Source: Ilex aquifolium
Lineage: Eukaryota > Streptophyta > Magnoliopsida > Aquifoliales > Aquifoliaceae
Length of the DNA: 64,000 nt
Reading direction: 5' to 3'
Assembly (NCBI GenBank): GCA_951799425.1
Contig: OX637404.1
Coordinates: 20,811,545 to 20,875,544, forward strand
Within the stretch, counting starts at the first letter, position 1, and every line of letters starts with the position of its first letter. Below the pieces are notes generated by a model. The model made no database searches. It saw only the letters and a program-made list of their open reading frames with translations, and was not told where the DNA came from. Shown here in pieces: positions 12,455 through 24,662 of this stretch. Made by a program: the position numbers and the translations under genes.

Positions 12455-15400
12455 ATGGGTTGTTTTAGCAGCAAGAGTGCTGATTCCAAAGCTACCCGGA
12501 TGGCTCGGTGGCGATCCACCGGTATTGTCGCTTTACGCGACTCCAAATTGAAGGCACTTTTCTTAATTCTTATTCTTCAGTATGCTCAGTTTTGTTCTTC
12601 CATTCTATCCTTCTTATTCTCTTTATCTATATGCAATGGATGCTTCAAAGTGTTTGTGTGTATGGCGTGTTTTATATATGCTTGTCCTTCTCTTTCTCTC
12701 TCTGATCATATATAGGCTCTGGAAGTGTTTTGGAATTGCATGTGCAAATGATAAGAAATTGAGTATGAATCAAATGGGAATTTAGTATTTATCAGAGCTG
12801 GAAAATGGGTTTGGTAGTGATGATTATTTCTTGCATATACAGTGATCATTTGAAGTATGAGCTGGTAACGTCAATTGATGGTTGGTGGAGTCTCTTGATT
12901 GCTTTATTACGTATCTGGGATCAAATCCCGCCATCAGTGGGGAGGGGGAGGGGTTTGTATGTGGGACGGTTTGCAATGGGGAGGCTGCCCCTTTTATGTA
13001 GCCCATAAAAGATAAGGCAGAGACAACAAAGTGTTTTAAACACTAGGGCCAAAACTTGACCTTTAGATAGCTTTATACGTCATTATATATACATATTACA
13101 AAGTATATGAATTCTATACACATGGGAAGACATTCAGGAATAAATCTCAAGTTCCACATCTTCACTCACCTACGATATCCAATGAGTTGTCTATACAAAG
13201 TCTATACAAATATATGGAGAATCATCACTTAGTCGGTTTCTTAGATTTGTGAAAATATATAAAGTGAGATGTTATCTATTCCTACCATGTTTTCTCATAA
13301 ATGCCTTTGACTTTTGCACCACTCACATAAACCTTTTGCAAAGGATTAGATGGTCTAATTCACCCCTGCAAGGTGATGGGTGTGGATGAACCATCAGCTT
13401 GGAACGAAAAATGCGATGTGGATAACCTTTTGATAAAAATGTCAGCAACTTGATATGTCGTGCACAAATATCGAACATCCAACTCTTTGCCAACCACTTT
13501 CTCGAACATAATGGTAGTCAACCTCAAGAAGTTATGTTCGAGTGTAGAAGATTGGATTGGAGGCAAGAGAGGTAGAACTAATATAATCAGTTTATCACAC
13601 TAAATGACTGGTGTAGAGAAAAAATATGGAGATCGTGCAAAAGTGATCGCAACACAACTGCTCCTTGTGTTCTGTGAGGTAAACCATTGTCGTAGATCCC
13701 ACGTTGACCATACTTTGTAAACTATAAAGTAACCCGAATGAGTGAAAAACCGTTCGAGTTCGTTTATTACAAAAGTTTTAAAATAAATCCGAACTTGATT
13801 TGTTTGAAACATAAATGAAATGAAATGAAATTTTATTCAGATTGATTCTCCATCTCAATTTTTCATGAACAGCGCAGTTTATTAGCAACCTAAAAGATGG
13901 GCAGCAGTTAGAGATTATGTTTTGCAGTAGTATCACATCTATAAGTATTTTGTAATGCTTAAGAACGAAGAAGGTATGAGAATGCGACACAATGGTAAAC
14001 AAAGAACACAAAAAAATCACCGTTTTCTTGTGGGACAAACACACTTTGAATCCATGGAGAAAAGGATGAAAAAACTCTCAAAATATGATATTTATTCCTA
14101 GTATGCTTTCTCATAAATGCATTTGACTTTTGCATCAGTCACATAAACCTTTTGCAAAGGATTGGATGGTCCAACCATTTGCCCAAAGAATATCACACCA
14201 ACGGAGCAAAAATTAATTGGTAGCAAATGATGGGATCTGCTTTGTTTGGACTTATGGTCTCATTTCATTGTGTCATGATTATGATTATCATCACCAACAT
14301 TGTAGTTTTTGGCAATGAGGAGGTCATGTATATGCAGTGATTAACATTGGGAATACTTAAAGGTAGAGTGAGTTGAATGGTCATGAATGTTTGAGGGTGG
14401 CCATTTCAATTTCTTGCATCAGTTATACATAAGGAAGAAAAGATCGATAAGGAAGTTGCCTATTTAGTTAGAGAATGATGGAATACAAAACTGCTCTTGG
14501 AGGGATGTGTGATTGCAACCTCTGTATCCTTTTGGAGGATGACCACTAGGGCACAATATGTTGAAAGAATAAACATAGCAAAAGCTAGTAGTATGTTGAC
14601 AATAGTAATCAAGTTTATGAAAAAATAGAATAAAAAGGAATGTATTCCTAGGAAAGTGTCACCATTGTATATTAATATATATCTTAATAAGCAACACTAA
14701 TTGAAAAAAAAAGATTCGTTAGAGATGGGTTGGCCATATGCAGTAGACTCACTATGAGAGTGATTTGATCCTAGTTGAAGGTGTCAAAAGGGCACAAGGA
14801 TAGTCAAGAAGATTGTGAGATGAGGCCGTGAGAATCACCATAATAGTTGTAGATTTGATAGAGTATATGGCTCTACAAAGAGGCGACTGCAGAAGGATCC
14901 ATGTAGCCACCTTGTTGTAGTTGGGAATAAGGTTTGTCGAGGTGTTGAGTTGATTTGAGTAGCATAGAGCTAAACCTCACAATTCACAGGTCATCATTGG
15001 CATTGTGAACTTTCTATTGCAGATGCTTCGAATGCTGAAAACTCCAATTTGCTATTTTCCCTTTGAGATAGCTAGGAACAATTTAAAGTTATCAGACTCA
15101 TCTGTCTGTTTCAAGTTTAATCCAGCTGTGATAATATAATTAGTGTTTCTTATCGAAAAAAGGGTAATTAAACCATGAGAGCACTCTTATTAGAATTTTC
15201 CCCTCTTTTCCCCTTGTTTTGGGGGAGGGGGGTGTTAATCAGAATTTTGATCTGTCGATCCCCCTTTCCTCGAGAATTTTCTGCAATCTGATTGTGATTT
15301 GAAAGCGTGTACAGAACTGATAGATAAATAGATTGACATGTTTGGTTAAGTCATCCAAATAGTGATATGCTGATAGTGCTTTCTTCTTGAACAGACATTT

Positions 15401-18400
15401 CCTGATGAAGTTATTGACCTAGACAGATCCGTGCGTACTCTCGACTTAACGCACAATAGACTAGGTAATGCTCTTTAGTTTCTGAAGCACTTGTTTTTGT
15501 CTATTACAAGGATAAATGTTGAATTACATTCATATTTTTTCATACACGATGCACCAGGGGCGGTTCAAGGTAATTTGAGGCCTAAAGCAGTAATACTAAA
15601 TGAGATTTTTTTATTTTTAGTATTATTTTTAAGAAACCAAAAAATATTTTTAATTTTTTTTAAGTGAGAGAGGAGGATGTGATACTTTGTTTTTGTTTTT
15701 TAAGAGAGAGAGAGAGAGAATGGATGTGACTATGTGAGTAAATATTAGTTGATTTTTGAATATTTTTTTATTTGTTTTTTAAATTTTTTATTTTTAAGTT
15801 TCTAATGTTATGGATTGAATTGTAGGTCCAAATTATTGAAATTATAATTTTTTGATTGGGCTTAAATTTTTTGGGGCTGTCATTCATGGATTTAAATTTT
15901 TGATGTGGACTAGTTATATACCTAAAATTTTGGGGCCTTCTAAAAATTTGGGGCCTAAAGTCCACGCTTCTTTTTTAATACAGTTGGGCCAGCTCTGCGA
16001 TGCACCTATGTGCATGTGTGTTGTTTCTCTCTATATGCTAAAATTTTGTGGCTGCGGGAGGTGGGGGTAGTCATACTTGATTGTTAGCTGTTACTAGTCC
16101 CAGTAATTGACAGATTCACATTGGGATGGTCTGGCCCAAATGACTGATTCAATTGATTCACAGGATCCAGCATCATCGAAAATTTTCACTGCATTTCTAA
16201 TTAAACGTTGTTTTTGTATGCAACTTCTTTTGTAAAGCTGATTTTTCTCTGTCTCTATGTCTCTCTTTGATGCGGCAGTTGACATCCCAATGGAGATCAA
16301 CAAATTAATTAACTTGCAGCGGTTGGTAAGGATCACAGATTTGCATTCGTTTACCTGTATGATGGTGCTTACAGAAAATATACTTAATTTCTGTAGGAAT
16401 AAACCTTAATTCCTTAATTTTATTGACTGCTATTAATTTTGACCTTTTCTAAGGCACTAACATGGAGTAGAAATGTTAATAAAAGCAATGTTGACATCTA
16501 TAACAATTAGGAGACCATGATGTACTGTTTGATGTTGAAAAATAGTTCCTCTTGCATCAAGTCATCAAATAATGCCATATTACGTCCTTTATTTGAATTC
16601 CTAAATTGGTTAAATTCACCTTCTAACTTACGTTAGGCACAAAAATTATAACATCTCTCTGTCCTGTGGGATGCATGGGCAAATGTAAAATTGTACAAGG
16701 TTTGTGCCAAAGGAAAAAATGAAACTAGCTTGCATAAATTTCACAGGCTTATATTCTTCAATATCCATCAACAAAGTTATTTATGTCAATTACCATCTTG
16801 GATAATTTCAGATAGTCAAAATTGCCATTCAGGAGAGAGAATCAAATATAACAGGAAGTCCGCCAACGTCGACTCTTATGAAGTATAATGTGGGTTTAAT
16901 TTATCACACAATCAAGTTACACTTACACCAGTTAGAGGTTTACTTCACAACCAGATCTTTATACCCTGTCCTAATTTATTGATGATTGTTCTATCCACCA
17001 TGGAAAAGCACTTTAATATATCAATGTTAAATTTTCTTTAACCGGTCATTGATTCGTAAAACAATGGCATTCATAAATAATTCTAATATAGGGTGAAAGA
17101 GCTTATTAAAGGACACTCGGTGCACAAACTGGAGTAATCTGGATTATAAGATGTTTGGTTACATTGGATTTATTCGATTTATACTGAACCAGTGCATGCC
17201 ATTAAAGGATCTTATGCTGCTAAACAGACATGAAAAGAGAGAATAATAATGGTGGGGTGGCAAGTTTGTCACCCATAAGATGGTGACAAGTTCAGTAGAA
17301 TCTAGTCAAAGATTGGTGACTTTTTGTTTTGAGGAAAAATAATGGAGCCGCAAGTTGGTTGCTTATTTTTGTCATTATCTGGATGTGTATTATGATTCTA
17401 GGTTAAACAGCGATTTTGATGTTTGATACATCAACTCTTTCTTTTCAGATTTTGGCAGATAACCATATTGAAAACCTCCCAATGGACCTGGGGAAGCTCC
17501 AGTTTTTAAAAGTTGTGACACTTGATGGGAATCGAATAACTACCTTGCCCGATGAATGTAATTTTCTGCTTCTCTAGTTGAAGGAATGTCATATTGAATG
17601 TGGTTGTTTGTGTAGCCTATCATTTTTCATTCGTTTATATACCTGAAAGGGTCATTGCCTCTTGCAAAAGACCATACCCTACTTGTCTTAACCTACATAT
17701 AGTTTCCTTTGTCCAGTGGGTCAGTTGGTGAGACTTGAGCAGTTATCTATATCAGGAAATTTGTTGACCCACCTGCCTGAAACTATAGGGAGCTTACGCA
17801 ATGTGAGTAACTGCATCTTGTGATCCACAAACCCTATTGTAATTTGATAGTCATTTTCTGTATATGTGAGTTAGCTTACCTTTCTGCTTGCATGGTTAAG
17901 TGTATTGCATTTTATGTTGAAAGTTTTAGTGCCCCTTAATGGGTGAAGGAGTTATTGGTTGTGAGGTGTGATGATTTACTAGAGTCATATGCCTAAGCAC
18001 TAGCTGTTGATCAGAATTTTTTAGTTACTTAAAGCTCAGCTTGAAACTGTTCCTTAGCCCTTTAACTCCAATGGTTTCTTTTTCTTTTTTGACATTATAC
18101 TGAAAGTACGATACATTAAAACTAACTTGGATTTTTTGACAATGCAGTTGGTGCTGTTAAATGTGTCGAATAACAAGTTGAAGTTTCTTCCCGAATCAAT
18201 TGGGAGTTGTTTCTCCTTGGAAGAACTACAAGGAAATGGTATGAGATTCAGTTTATTTGTCAGTTTGTTTTTCTGGTTGAATTACTCAAGTATTCATGCT
18301 AATCCTGCCAATGATAGTTGAAGCCTAACTTTGTCTTCATGTAATAAATTACACTCAGCATTTTAAACTTACTCTGTTATGTTCATTTAAGTGATGTCAG

Positions 18401-21400
18401 CCTTACTGTTCTTTCTTCTTATTTACTTAATAATTTGAAGGTTTGTGTGGTATATATGTGTCCCATTATATTTTATTTATATACTCTATGACTTTATTGA
18501 CTATATTTTTCTTCTACTTTGCTTGCCTGGTTTAGTGGAACTTTGCCATGCTATTTTTACACATCTTGCTTAAGTCGGGCAGGTTTACATGTTATTTTTT
18601 ACGAATGTATGCACAAAAAATGTTTTTTTTCAGGTTTTTGATTTGGTGATTTGAGACTATCATTTTTTCCTCCAGCTGCTGCTTTGGAATTTTACAAGCA
18701 CATGGAGCCTGTTTCCCAACATAATATATGTTGTTACTTTTTCTGATCCACGTTCATTATGTCGTATAAGGTGCCAAAGAAAATCTTCAGTTAACTATTC
18801 CTGTTCATTTAGGAAAACTAGCAATGCACGATATATTTAAATAATAAATTATTTGTCGAATAATTAAATCTTATATTAATTACTACTAAGCCTAATTATT
18901 GATCTACTCTACTCCTCTTTGAATACTTAATTTGTCATTTTTTAGGCATCTTCCCGACTTCTTTAAACATTTTCTCTTTTGTTTATAGTGAAGTTTTATT
19001 GTAAAATTATTATTCTTGACTATTTGTACATCTAAATATATTATTATATTTTATTGTCAAATAGATTGATAAAATTGTAAACTATTGTTTGTATCATAAT
19101 ATTATGATATTGTTATATATAAAAATAATTAAATGTGACATATATTTGACAATAAAATTCAATTTGTCAACAACATGTATATAATAATAGAATATAGATT
19201 GGATTTTAATTTTTTATATAAATAGATATAGATATAAAAATTGTATGCAAGTCAAATACCTACTAATAAAAGAGTCTAAAAGGATTTAGAAGTCTAATAG
19301 CTATAGAAAACATTCAAAATTGGGAAAATTTCAGCCACACTCCTTCTAGTTTATCATATCTTCAACGGCACCCCTTCAATTTTGTGAATCTTCACTACAC
19401 CCCTCGTCAAATTAAAGACCTTAACTATAATACAATTTTATTAAATTACCTATGATATATTTTAGGAAAAATTTCATCCACGCCCCCTCTAGATAGACAT
19501 ATCTTTAATGAGACCCCTCTGTTTTATAAATTTTTTTATGTGCTCAAATTTTGATTCGTAAAAAAATATAAATTTTAATCGACTCAAATTTTAATATATA
19601 AAAAATAAATTTTAATAAACTTGAATCGAATTTTAATTAGCATGAATTTTAATAAGTAAAAAAATATAAATTTTAATCAACTCGAATCGAATTGTAATCG
19701 GCGCTAAGAGCTCAGGTTAAGCTCAAATCGGTTCGAATTTTAATAGATTCGAATTTTAATACGTAAAAAAAATAAAATTTAATCAGTTTGAATCGAATTA
19801 ATCAGCTCAAATTTTAATATGTAGAAAATTGAATTTTAATCAGTTCGAATTTTAATATGTAAAAAAATAAATTTTACTGGCTCAAATTTTAATCGAATTT
19901 TATGTAGAAATATTATTTGGGGTTTACGTAGGGGTAATTTTGGTATTTTAGATGAAATTTTTTTGTTAGAAATTGTGGTTTAATGGCAGGGGTGTCAGTG
20001 ATGTTTAAATACAAACTAGAAGGGGTGTCAGTGATGTTTTGAATAATAGAGGGGGTGTCTTTGAAGATATAGTAAATTAGAAGGGGTGTGGCTGAAATTT
20101 TCCCTTAAAAATTGGATGAAAGTAAATATGTGAGTATAATTGACTTTATTATTTCAAATTTTTTTTACAGATGTTAACATTTGTAAGTAGTATAGAGATA
20201 GATTGTTGGTATTCCACTCACTAATCAAAGTCAGGTAGTTATTTGTCAAATGACTCAATGAATTGCTAATATCTCCAACATGTAGATGTAATCTTTTGAG
20301 CTCTTCAAGTGAAATTCAATTTTTGCAAGTGTGCCTTTGCTGAATGGGCAGAAATTGAAAGTTTGAGATTTCTGTTTTTACTTATGGTGATTAATAAAAG
20401 TGCTGGCAACACTCTAAAGGATAAATGCATTTTCCAGGATGGATGTACCTATTTTAGTGAAATAAAGGAATTAACTGCAACAAGAAGTCAATAGGTCTGA
20501 GGAGTTCTATTGATGGTTTGCCTTTTAGTTTTAGGATGTCATCAAAGTTGATGGAAGCTGGGTTTTTTTCATTCAATGACTCTGTGCTCCACTTGATCTT
20601 CTATCTCTTTTGTTAGTCCTTTGGTAATTAGGGAATCTTGCTTCCCTTTTGAAACTTCAGATAATTTAGATCGTGTTTGAAAATTCAGGGGATTAGTGTA
20701 TTTTCCCTAAACCTTCGGGGTTTATATGGAATGTTCCCCGGCTTTCGTTGTCTTTTATTGAGGTCCTTTGTTTACATGCCTTTTACAGCCTTTTTTAGTC
20801 AGCATCATACTTTTGGGGTTTTTGCAGGAAATTCTATCGAAGAACTTCCTGCCTCAATTTGCAATCTTATTCACCTAAAATCACTCTGCTTGAACAACAA
20901 TAACCTGAAACAGGTGAGCAGCTTACATTTTGCCTGTTAGAATCGAGGATGTATATTTGCTCTCTTTCTTGTTATGGTTATTAGCATGGGGTCTATTTTT
21001 TTTGCTGGCATTTATCTGATCAGAGTGATATTTTCTCGAATTTTTTTTAAGTTGCTTTTTGTATCTCTCTCTCTCTCTCACACACACACACGCGCGCGCG
21101 CACAAATGGATCTCAAGTCAACAGCCTTTAACCATCTCCAGAATAGTTGTATTTAGGTCAATGATTTCCATTTGCTACTCTACCCAAAGTTCATAAGCTT
21201 CAACTTTCGGGGGCCATTGCTTGGTGCGCAATGGTCAAATGCTCAGGCTACCAGGCATGAGAACATGGTTCAAGTATCAGAGCAATCATGATAATGAAAG
21301 AATGCAAATCTTTCAAGTATGAGACCATGGTTCAAGTATCATAATAAGTGAGAATTAATATTCTGGCTTTTCCCTGTGGGCAGATACCTCCAAATTTATT

Positions 21401-21694
21401 GAAAGAGTGCAAATCTCTGCAGAACATTTCCCTGCATGGGAATCCCATCTCTATGGATCAATTTCAACAGGTGAATTGCAGTTTGATTGTGCACTGCTTT
21501 ATGCTCCTTTTAAATTTTCAGCATAATTGTTAAAATCATGCTTACCTCTGTCCTAGTAGAACTTCATCTAGATTTACTTTCAGATGGAAGGATTCCAAGA
21601 GTTTGAAGCTCGGAGAAAAAAGAAATTTGACAAGCAAATAGATTCAAATGTGATGATCAGTTCTAAAGGCCTTGATGAGGGGGTTGATCTATGA
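12455..21694 (+). CDS. Leucine-rich-repeat protein, N-myristoylated type (261 aa, 9 exons)
   Basis: Exons: 12455-12553, 15395-15464, 16279-16325, 17449-17557, 17717-17802, 18148-18238, 20828-20913, 21384-21470, 21584-21694 (stop TGA 21692-21694). All phases join into one 261-residue protein. It starts MGCFSSKSAD: Gly2 is a good N-myristoylation site and Cys3 a possible palmitoylation site, suggesting a membrane-attached cytoplasmic protein. From about residue 34 to 225 it is a run of LRRs (LxxLxLxxNxLxxLP), followed by a Lys/Arg-rich RRKKKFDK helix and a short tail. Length and layout fit the conserved plant LRR family resembling animal LRRC57. Molecular function is unknown; LRRs normally bind proteins. 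Every intron is GT-AG except intron 1, whose donor appears to be AAG|GC (12554-12555). Transposons lie in introns 1, 2 and 6. Upstream and downstream genes are unrelated. Confidence 0.92.
13000..13566 (-). pseudogene. Copia RNase H end plus probable 3' LTR remnant (LRR intron 1)
   Basis: On the minus strand 13566-13360 reads EKVVGKELDVRYLCTT then QVADIFIKRLST. This matches the last part of copia RNase H, whose usual text is KELEVRYVCTTDQVADIFTKPLS. The Thr-Lys-Pro of the family is Ile-Lys-Arg here and the rest of Pol is missing. The sequence further left (to about 13000) would be the 3' LTR by position. It is antisense to the host gene and inside its first intron. Confidence 0.68.
13277..14174 (-). 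repeat. 82-bp direct repeat pair (possible LTR remnants)
   Basis: 13277-13358 and 14093-14174 are about 90% identical over 82 bp, sharing TCATAAATGC and ACATAAACCTTTTGCAAAGG. The copia RNase H scrap lies directly beside the first copy, between the two. They may be the outer parts of the two LTRs of an element that has lost most of its interior. An unrelated segmental duplication is the alternative. Confidence 0.5.
14723..14940 (+). pseudogene. LINE ORF2 C-terminal remnant (LRR intron 1)
   Basis: Translation from 14723 gives RWVGHMQ, then ESDLILVEGVKRAQG, then RRIHVATLL. This corresponds to the common plant LINE-related tail RWFGHVxRRP ... GxKRxRGRP ... RxRIHVADPxxLG. Several in-frame stops are present. 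It is on the same strand as the host gene but inside an intron, and is an old fragment. Confidence 0.55.
15555..15997 (+). mobile_element. hAT-type non-autonomous element, copy 1 (443 bp, LRR intron 2)
   Basis: The perfect 8-bp duplication CGATGCAC (15547-15554 and 15998-16005) flanks ends CAGGGGCGGTTC and, reversed, CAGAGCTGGCCC. An 8-bp duplication with CAG-type short inverted ends is the hAT signature. The interior is non-coding with GGGGCCT(A/T) repeats near the right end. It is homologous, in inverted orientation, to the element at 31246-32008. It lies between exons 2 and 3 without touching splice sites. Confidence 0.8.
19322..20104. mobile_element. Mutator-type miniature inverted-repeat element (783 bp, LRR intron 6)
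   Basis: Starts GGGAAAATTTCAGCCACAC and ends with the reverse complement of the same sequence; inverted repeats extend about 60 bp. Flanks TTCAAAATT (19313-19321) and TTAAAAATT (20105-20113) make an 8-of-9 target duplication, the length typical of Mutator elements. The middle (about 19540-19910) is a degenerate tandem array around AATTTTAATATGTAAAAAA with GAATCG blocks. No coding capacity. Confidence 0.7.
21064..21103 (+). repeat. Compound (CT)n-(CA)n-(CG)n microsatellite in LRR intron 7
   Basis: A CT run passes directly into CACACACACACA and then CGCGCGCGCG. The alternating purine-pyrimidine half (about 21080-21103) has Z-DNA-forming composition. It is intronic and unlikely to be coding. 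Confidence 0.85.
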
Positions 21695-23390
21695 GATTTC
21701 TGCAATGGCAGGGTATTATTTTGACAATGCCTGTCTCTGTAAGTTGTCTGGACTGCATTCTTTGTTAAGTTTCAGTTTCAAATGTTAACATTCAGCTGTC
21801 ACTGTGTGTATAGCTTTATTCATATATTTTATCCCCCGTTTTAGAAGTTTTTGGTACGATTTAATCTCTGAATCCATAATATCAAATCGGGTCTTAAGAA
21901 TGATAAATAGATATTTGTTTTCTGATCAGTATACTTGTTTATAAAATACTCTAATATAAATTCTGTCATACTTGGCTGAAATGTTTGTTTTTTATCAGTA
22001 ACTTTACTGAAACTACATCTTATATATCCTGCTCATGTCCTTCTTATGTTCAACTATTGTGGTTCTAATCTTAATCATCTGATCAGTCATCAGTGTGTGA
22101 TTAATTACCTTAGTGTAGTCTTGTCATCTAACTATATGCAGTTCGAAAACATTAGATATCAGGAACAGGTATGTAAGGAATGAGTCAACAGCCAAAGTAA
22201 AATTCTAACTACTGTTCTATTGTTTAAGCAGCAATACATGTATGTGTTTATTCGCTGACTACCTTGTTGGTCTGAACTCTGGAGTGAGCAATGGAGTAAG
22301 GGATAATAAAGATAGGTATGCGACTGAGGATATATAGTTATTTCTACTTGCACATGGTACACACATCTGGATGATGAAACCTGGTGTGCAATGCGGAAAA
22401 CGACATCTTGTGGGAAGGATACCATAAGTATATCTTTATAGCACAAATTGGCAATATTGCTTTGACATAAATTCTGATAGGTTTCGTAGCTACATATAAT
22501 TTCAGAGAGATTTTTGTTGGATAGACAGAAAGCAGATTCACTCCTTCTTGCATACTGCCACATATTCAACTGTCGACTTATTTTGTTCGTAATTTCTTTT
22601 TCCTTTTTCTTTGGTACCAGGTATGCCATTTCTGGGTCTATTTTAAGTTGGTAATCTCAAGTTCACTGGCAGGATGACATGGATTGAGGCTGTTTGAATG
22701 CTATGAAAAGATGTTGATTTTGAACCCGATGAATTTCTTTCATCCTTTGTGAAGTTTGGAATGAGATCAGTTTGGCATCCATTTGTTCTCTGTCATTTAT
22801 ATATAGATAGTTCTCACATTGTAAATGGTGGCTCTTTTGCATTGTATATGAATCAATCAATGACCGCTTGCATTATTGATATAATTTTCTCATTGCTACA
22901 TGTCTTCATTGTATGAATGTGTATGGTTGAATGTAAGCAATTTTACGCACTTAATCTCAAATGCTGGGTTTGTGTCTGGTGAATCTATGTTTTGCAAGAC
23001 CAAGCAAGCCCTTAATGTTTGATTTAATGTGCACAATGTTGTCCCCGTAATATGATGGTCTTAAGTGACTATTTCTTCATGAAGATAAATATTCAACTCA
23101 TTGGAAGGGTTCATAAGGTTTAGAAAATTACCAAAAGGTGCATAAGGTTTCAAGTGTAAGGGATTCGTCAAATTAGAAGGGTTCATGGAAGACAGGATAG
23201 AGTTATTGAAAAAGTTTTTAATTGTTTTAAAGGCTCTAAATTTTTTAACTTTTTTTTTGGGGGAAGGGGAATCGAACCTTTGACATTTAAGAAGGTAAAG
23301 TCGTCACAAAACAAGAAATATCATTAGATTAAAGATTCTAAATTTTTTAATTTATTTAACACAAAGAACGGTGACAAAATCTATCAAAGT
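21695..23390 (+). other. 3' UTR of the LRR gene and intergenic sequence
   Basis: The LRR 3' untranslated region starts at 21695; its end is not certain. The reverse-strand 156-codon frame at 22159-22629 has no recognisable features and low complexity of use. No other gene seen. Confidence 0.5.
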
Positions 23391-23397
23391 TATCGTC

Positions 23398-23770
23398 AAA
23401 TCGAAGAATGAGAATTGTGTCATTCAGACCTTTATCTTCAATAAATCCACTAAAGCCATCATCAAATTGAAGATTGAGAATTACGCCAACACGACTCTCG
23501 TCTTCATCAAATTCACCAAAGTCATCACCAAATTGAAAATCGAGAATCACGCCGATCAAGCCTCCATTTTCACCAAATTTACCAAAGTATCACTAAATTG
23601 AAGATCGAGAATCACGTTAATCAAGCTCTCCTCATCTTCACCAAAGTCAACACCAAATCGAAGATCGTGAAACACACTAATCAAACTCTCGTCTTCATCA
23701 CATTTATCAAAGCTACCAACAAATCAAAGATCAGGAAACACGTCAATCTGATTCTCGTCATCATCAAATC
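23398..23770 (+). repeat. Minisatellite, about six copies of a 58-66-bp unit
   Basis: Units begin AAATTGAAGATCGAGAATCACG and contain TCTTCATCAAATTCACCAAAG. Starts lie near 23398, 23464, 23530, 23595, 23655 and 23721. Unit length is usually a multiple of three, so open frames in several phases result (for example 23371-23601 and 23598-23846). I treat these as by-products, although a repetitive protein cannot be fully excluded. Confidence 0.75.
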
Positions 23771-24400
23771 CATTGAGAATCCAAGAGTAGTGCACGCGAG
23801 AAGCACGCTAAAGAGAGTCAACATCGCTTTATTCATTGAAGTCTAACAAATCAAACAATTGTAATTTGACCTAATTTGGTGTTACTTTTACATGTGAAAT
23901 TTGTCGTGACATTAATATTATGTGTTAAATGACAATAGTGTACTAGATCGAGATTAATGAAAAATTAATACCAGATCACTATAACCCAATTTAAATTTGA
24001 TATTATATTATCACTAGATTAAATTAATCCAGTTTAATCTCTTAATACCTAAACTAGCACGATAATGCCTTTTTTTTTTTTGGTCAGAAACACAAAGAAC
24101 ACACACACAAATCCACACATGGCTTAAAGCTCAATCACACTTAACTGAGAGAGACCCATAAGCCTACACCATCCACGCAATTGTTGACCGGAGGAAAGGA
24201 GGGCAGGAATGAACCGAGATGGACATGAGAATGGAATAAACTTAAGAGTGTGATAGAATGTTTATTACCATTCCAATGTTAACAGTTAGTTGAGATTAAA
24301 TGTTGGAATATGATGCACATTCCATTCCAAGGCTTGAGTACAACACCATGTTTGAGTGCTTCGTTGAAGAATATAATAAAAACTTGTAAAAAAAAATTAC

Positions 24401-24592
24401 AAAAAAAGCCGGTGACACCGTATACTTAAACATAATATAAGAAAAAAAATTCAAAATCAGAATTTTTTAAAAAAATTAATAAAATTCAAAAAAAAAAAAC
24501 CAGTGGCACCGTACGGTTAAACATAATATAAGGAAAGAATTCAAAATTAGATTTTTTTAAAAAAAATTAATAAGATAAAAAAATAAAAAACC
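24401..24592 (+). repeat. Tandem duplication, two copies of about 91-100 bp
   Basis: Copy 1 (24401-24491) and copy 2 (24492-24592) share G(T/C)GACACCG/GTGGCACCG, AAACATAATATAAG(A/G)AA and TTCAAAAT(C/T)AGA followed by poly-T/poly-A. No coding potential. Confidence 0.65.
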
Positions 24593-24662
24593 GTTAGTGG
24601 CCAAAATCTCATACTACCATTAAAAGGCCGAAGGGTAATTCAGTTATTAATCTCCTTAATAC

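Noticed and set aside
12455-12715. 86-codon frame starting MGCFSSK as a small gene
   Set aside because: Only the first 33 codons are exon; the rest is intron read-through with no conservation, and the family continues in the exon at 15395.
12880-13010. tRNA-derived SINE in LRR intron 1
   Set aside because: GATCAAATC near 12919 fits a B box, but no convincing A box at the right distance, no A-tail and no target duplication were found.
22159-22629. 156-codon reverse-strand frame
   Set aside because: No recognisable domain, overlaps the probable LRR 3' region, and composition is not protein-like along its length.
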